64,000 nucleotides of DNA from Viscum album (taxonomy: Eukaryota > Streptophyta > Magnoliopsida > Santalales > Viscaceae): positions 1,654,204,062-1,654,268,061 of the forward strand of contig OY728121.1 of assembly GCA_963277665.1 (NCBI GenBank). Direction: 5' to 3'. Position 1 is the first letter of the stretch. Every line of letters starts with the position of its first letter. Of the stretch, positions 63,201 through 64,000 are shown in pieces. A program made the translations under genes and the position numbers. Under the pieces are notes generated by a model. That model had not been told where the DNA came from. It searched no databases and was given only the letters and a program-made list of their open reading frames with translations.

Positions 63201-64000
63201 TAAATAGATGGGCTAGACATCTGGATGACACAAACCTTTATAACCAACCATACAACCAACCAATAGAATTCATGTAACCTTTTCTAAAAGAACCAGGGAA
63301 TAACCATACCATTTACTAAAACTTGGTGGTATTCATTATTCATCAATTTCCACCTTTGAAGAATCTCCAATGCTTTCTATTATGAGGAACCTACAACACT
63401 CTTCGGACCTCCCACAAAGTCACCCATTATTTTTTCCCCAAGACTGCAAACTCATCATCACAACTCAAATCACGTCGCCTAAAACCATTGACATTCCCAC
63501 TAACACCTCTAGGAAAATATGAACTTTTCCAAATCCAAAACATCCACCTTTCCGCATGAACCCAAGAGCATAGAAAAAATAGTTGAACGCTCCCACAGGT
63601 CACTCTCAAGGATCGAACGATACCAACTTCTTGACTATGGTTATGGATAACATTCCAGCAGCCCCTCTCTCTAAGTGGCATTCACCAAACATCCAGCAAT
63701 TCACCAATCACAGATGGCTCTCATAACCCCATTCTAGAAGACTACATTCAATACACCATTGTAACATTCACTCTGGGTTTCACCAAGAATATTATCACAC
63801 ATACATCAACACCATGAGCCAAAACCGCCACCCTTGGGTTCCAAAACACAACTTGCAAGGTATAAACCCACATGGGTCTCCTCACTCACAAAAAAAAATA
63901 TTCCTCACAAATGAATCCAACACCAAGACACTCATCCACAATTATAATGTACAATTCATGAAATTAAAAACCACAAGGGTTACAACTTTCACATTATCAA
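60284..64000 (-). pseudogene. eroded 3' interior (pol side) of the minus-strand gypsy element
   Basis: By position this should hold the integrase and upstream pol of the minus-strand element. It is full of stops; no frame exceeds 84 codons. The only tentative match is near 61,290-61,370 on the minus strand, where E-K, Q, R-M-N-V-L and F-G-G-G fall in an order resembling the integrase block around the catalytic glutamate. That lies about 1 kb from the polypurine tract, against about 0.75 kb in level 3. The rest is unrecognised. Confidence 0.35.
62464..62475. repeat. poly-C run
   Basis: Twelve consecutive C in CA-rich DNA. Its length is easily miscalled in sequencing. Confidence 0.85.

Overview
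This window is a gene-free, transposon-dominated piece of a plant nuclear genome, most likely from a seed plant (probably a flowering plant) with a large genome. The only intact long reading frame is the gag-pol gene of a Ty3/gypsy chromovirus-type LTR retrotransposon. I found no host gene, tRNA, rRNA or CRISPR array. Almost everything readable is LTR retrotransposon sequence of different ages, nested in one another; the flanks are AT-rich, CpG-poor and heavily decayed.

Layout. 1-19,680: AT-rich decayed DNA with two badly eroded tandem arrays, about 61 bp period at 7.44-8.64 kb and about 32 bp period at 10.98-12.96 kb. 19,681-50,792: a three-level nest. Level 1 is an old minus-strand LTR element with ~720 bp LTRs (left copy 19,681-22,331, right copy 26,264-50,792) and a decayed ~3.9 kb interior. 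A 1,925 bp solo LTR (20,026-21,950, TSD ATATC) sits in its left LTR. Level 2, in its right LTR (TSD TTATA), is a gypsy element at 26,641-50,442 with ~4.55 kb LTRs swollen by internal tandem arrays (183, 152 and 50 bp periods) and a shortened, dead 2.77 kb interior. Level 3, in the 5' LTR of level 2 (TSD GTTTG), is a young, apparently complete element at 28,463-40,387 with 3,591 bp LTRs and a 1,493-codon gag-pol frame. Each insertion has an uninterrupted counterpart in the partner LTR, so the order is well supported. 50,793-64,000: further decayed LTR material, including a probable plus-strand gypsy LTR with a primer-binding-like site, a truncated LTR start, and a minus-strand gypsy 3' LTR (57,781-60,265) followed by its polypurine tract and the eroded 3' part of its pol.

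How the parts work together. The level-3 element has what an autonomous element needs: LTR promoter, tRNA-Met primer site, gag with zinc knuckles, protease, reverse transcriptase, RNase H, integrase with an exact D-D(35)-E triad, a C-terminal chromodomain-like tail and a polypurine tract. Its LTRs differ at 28 of 3,591 positions by my hand alignment, with no gaps, so it inserted recently compared with its host element (about 11% LTR divergence in a 193 bp sample). The level-2 element is a dead copy whose gag, protease-RT linker, RNase H and integrase C-terminus remain in order as fragments.

Limits: all similarities were found by eye, without database search. Family names for decayed elements, and boundaries given as approximate, are inference.
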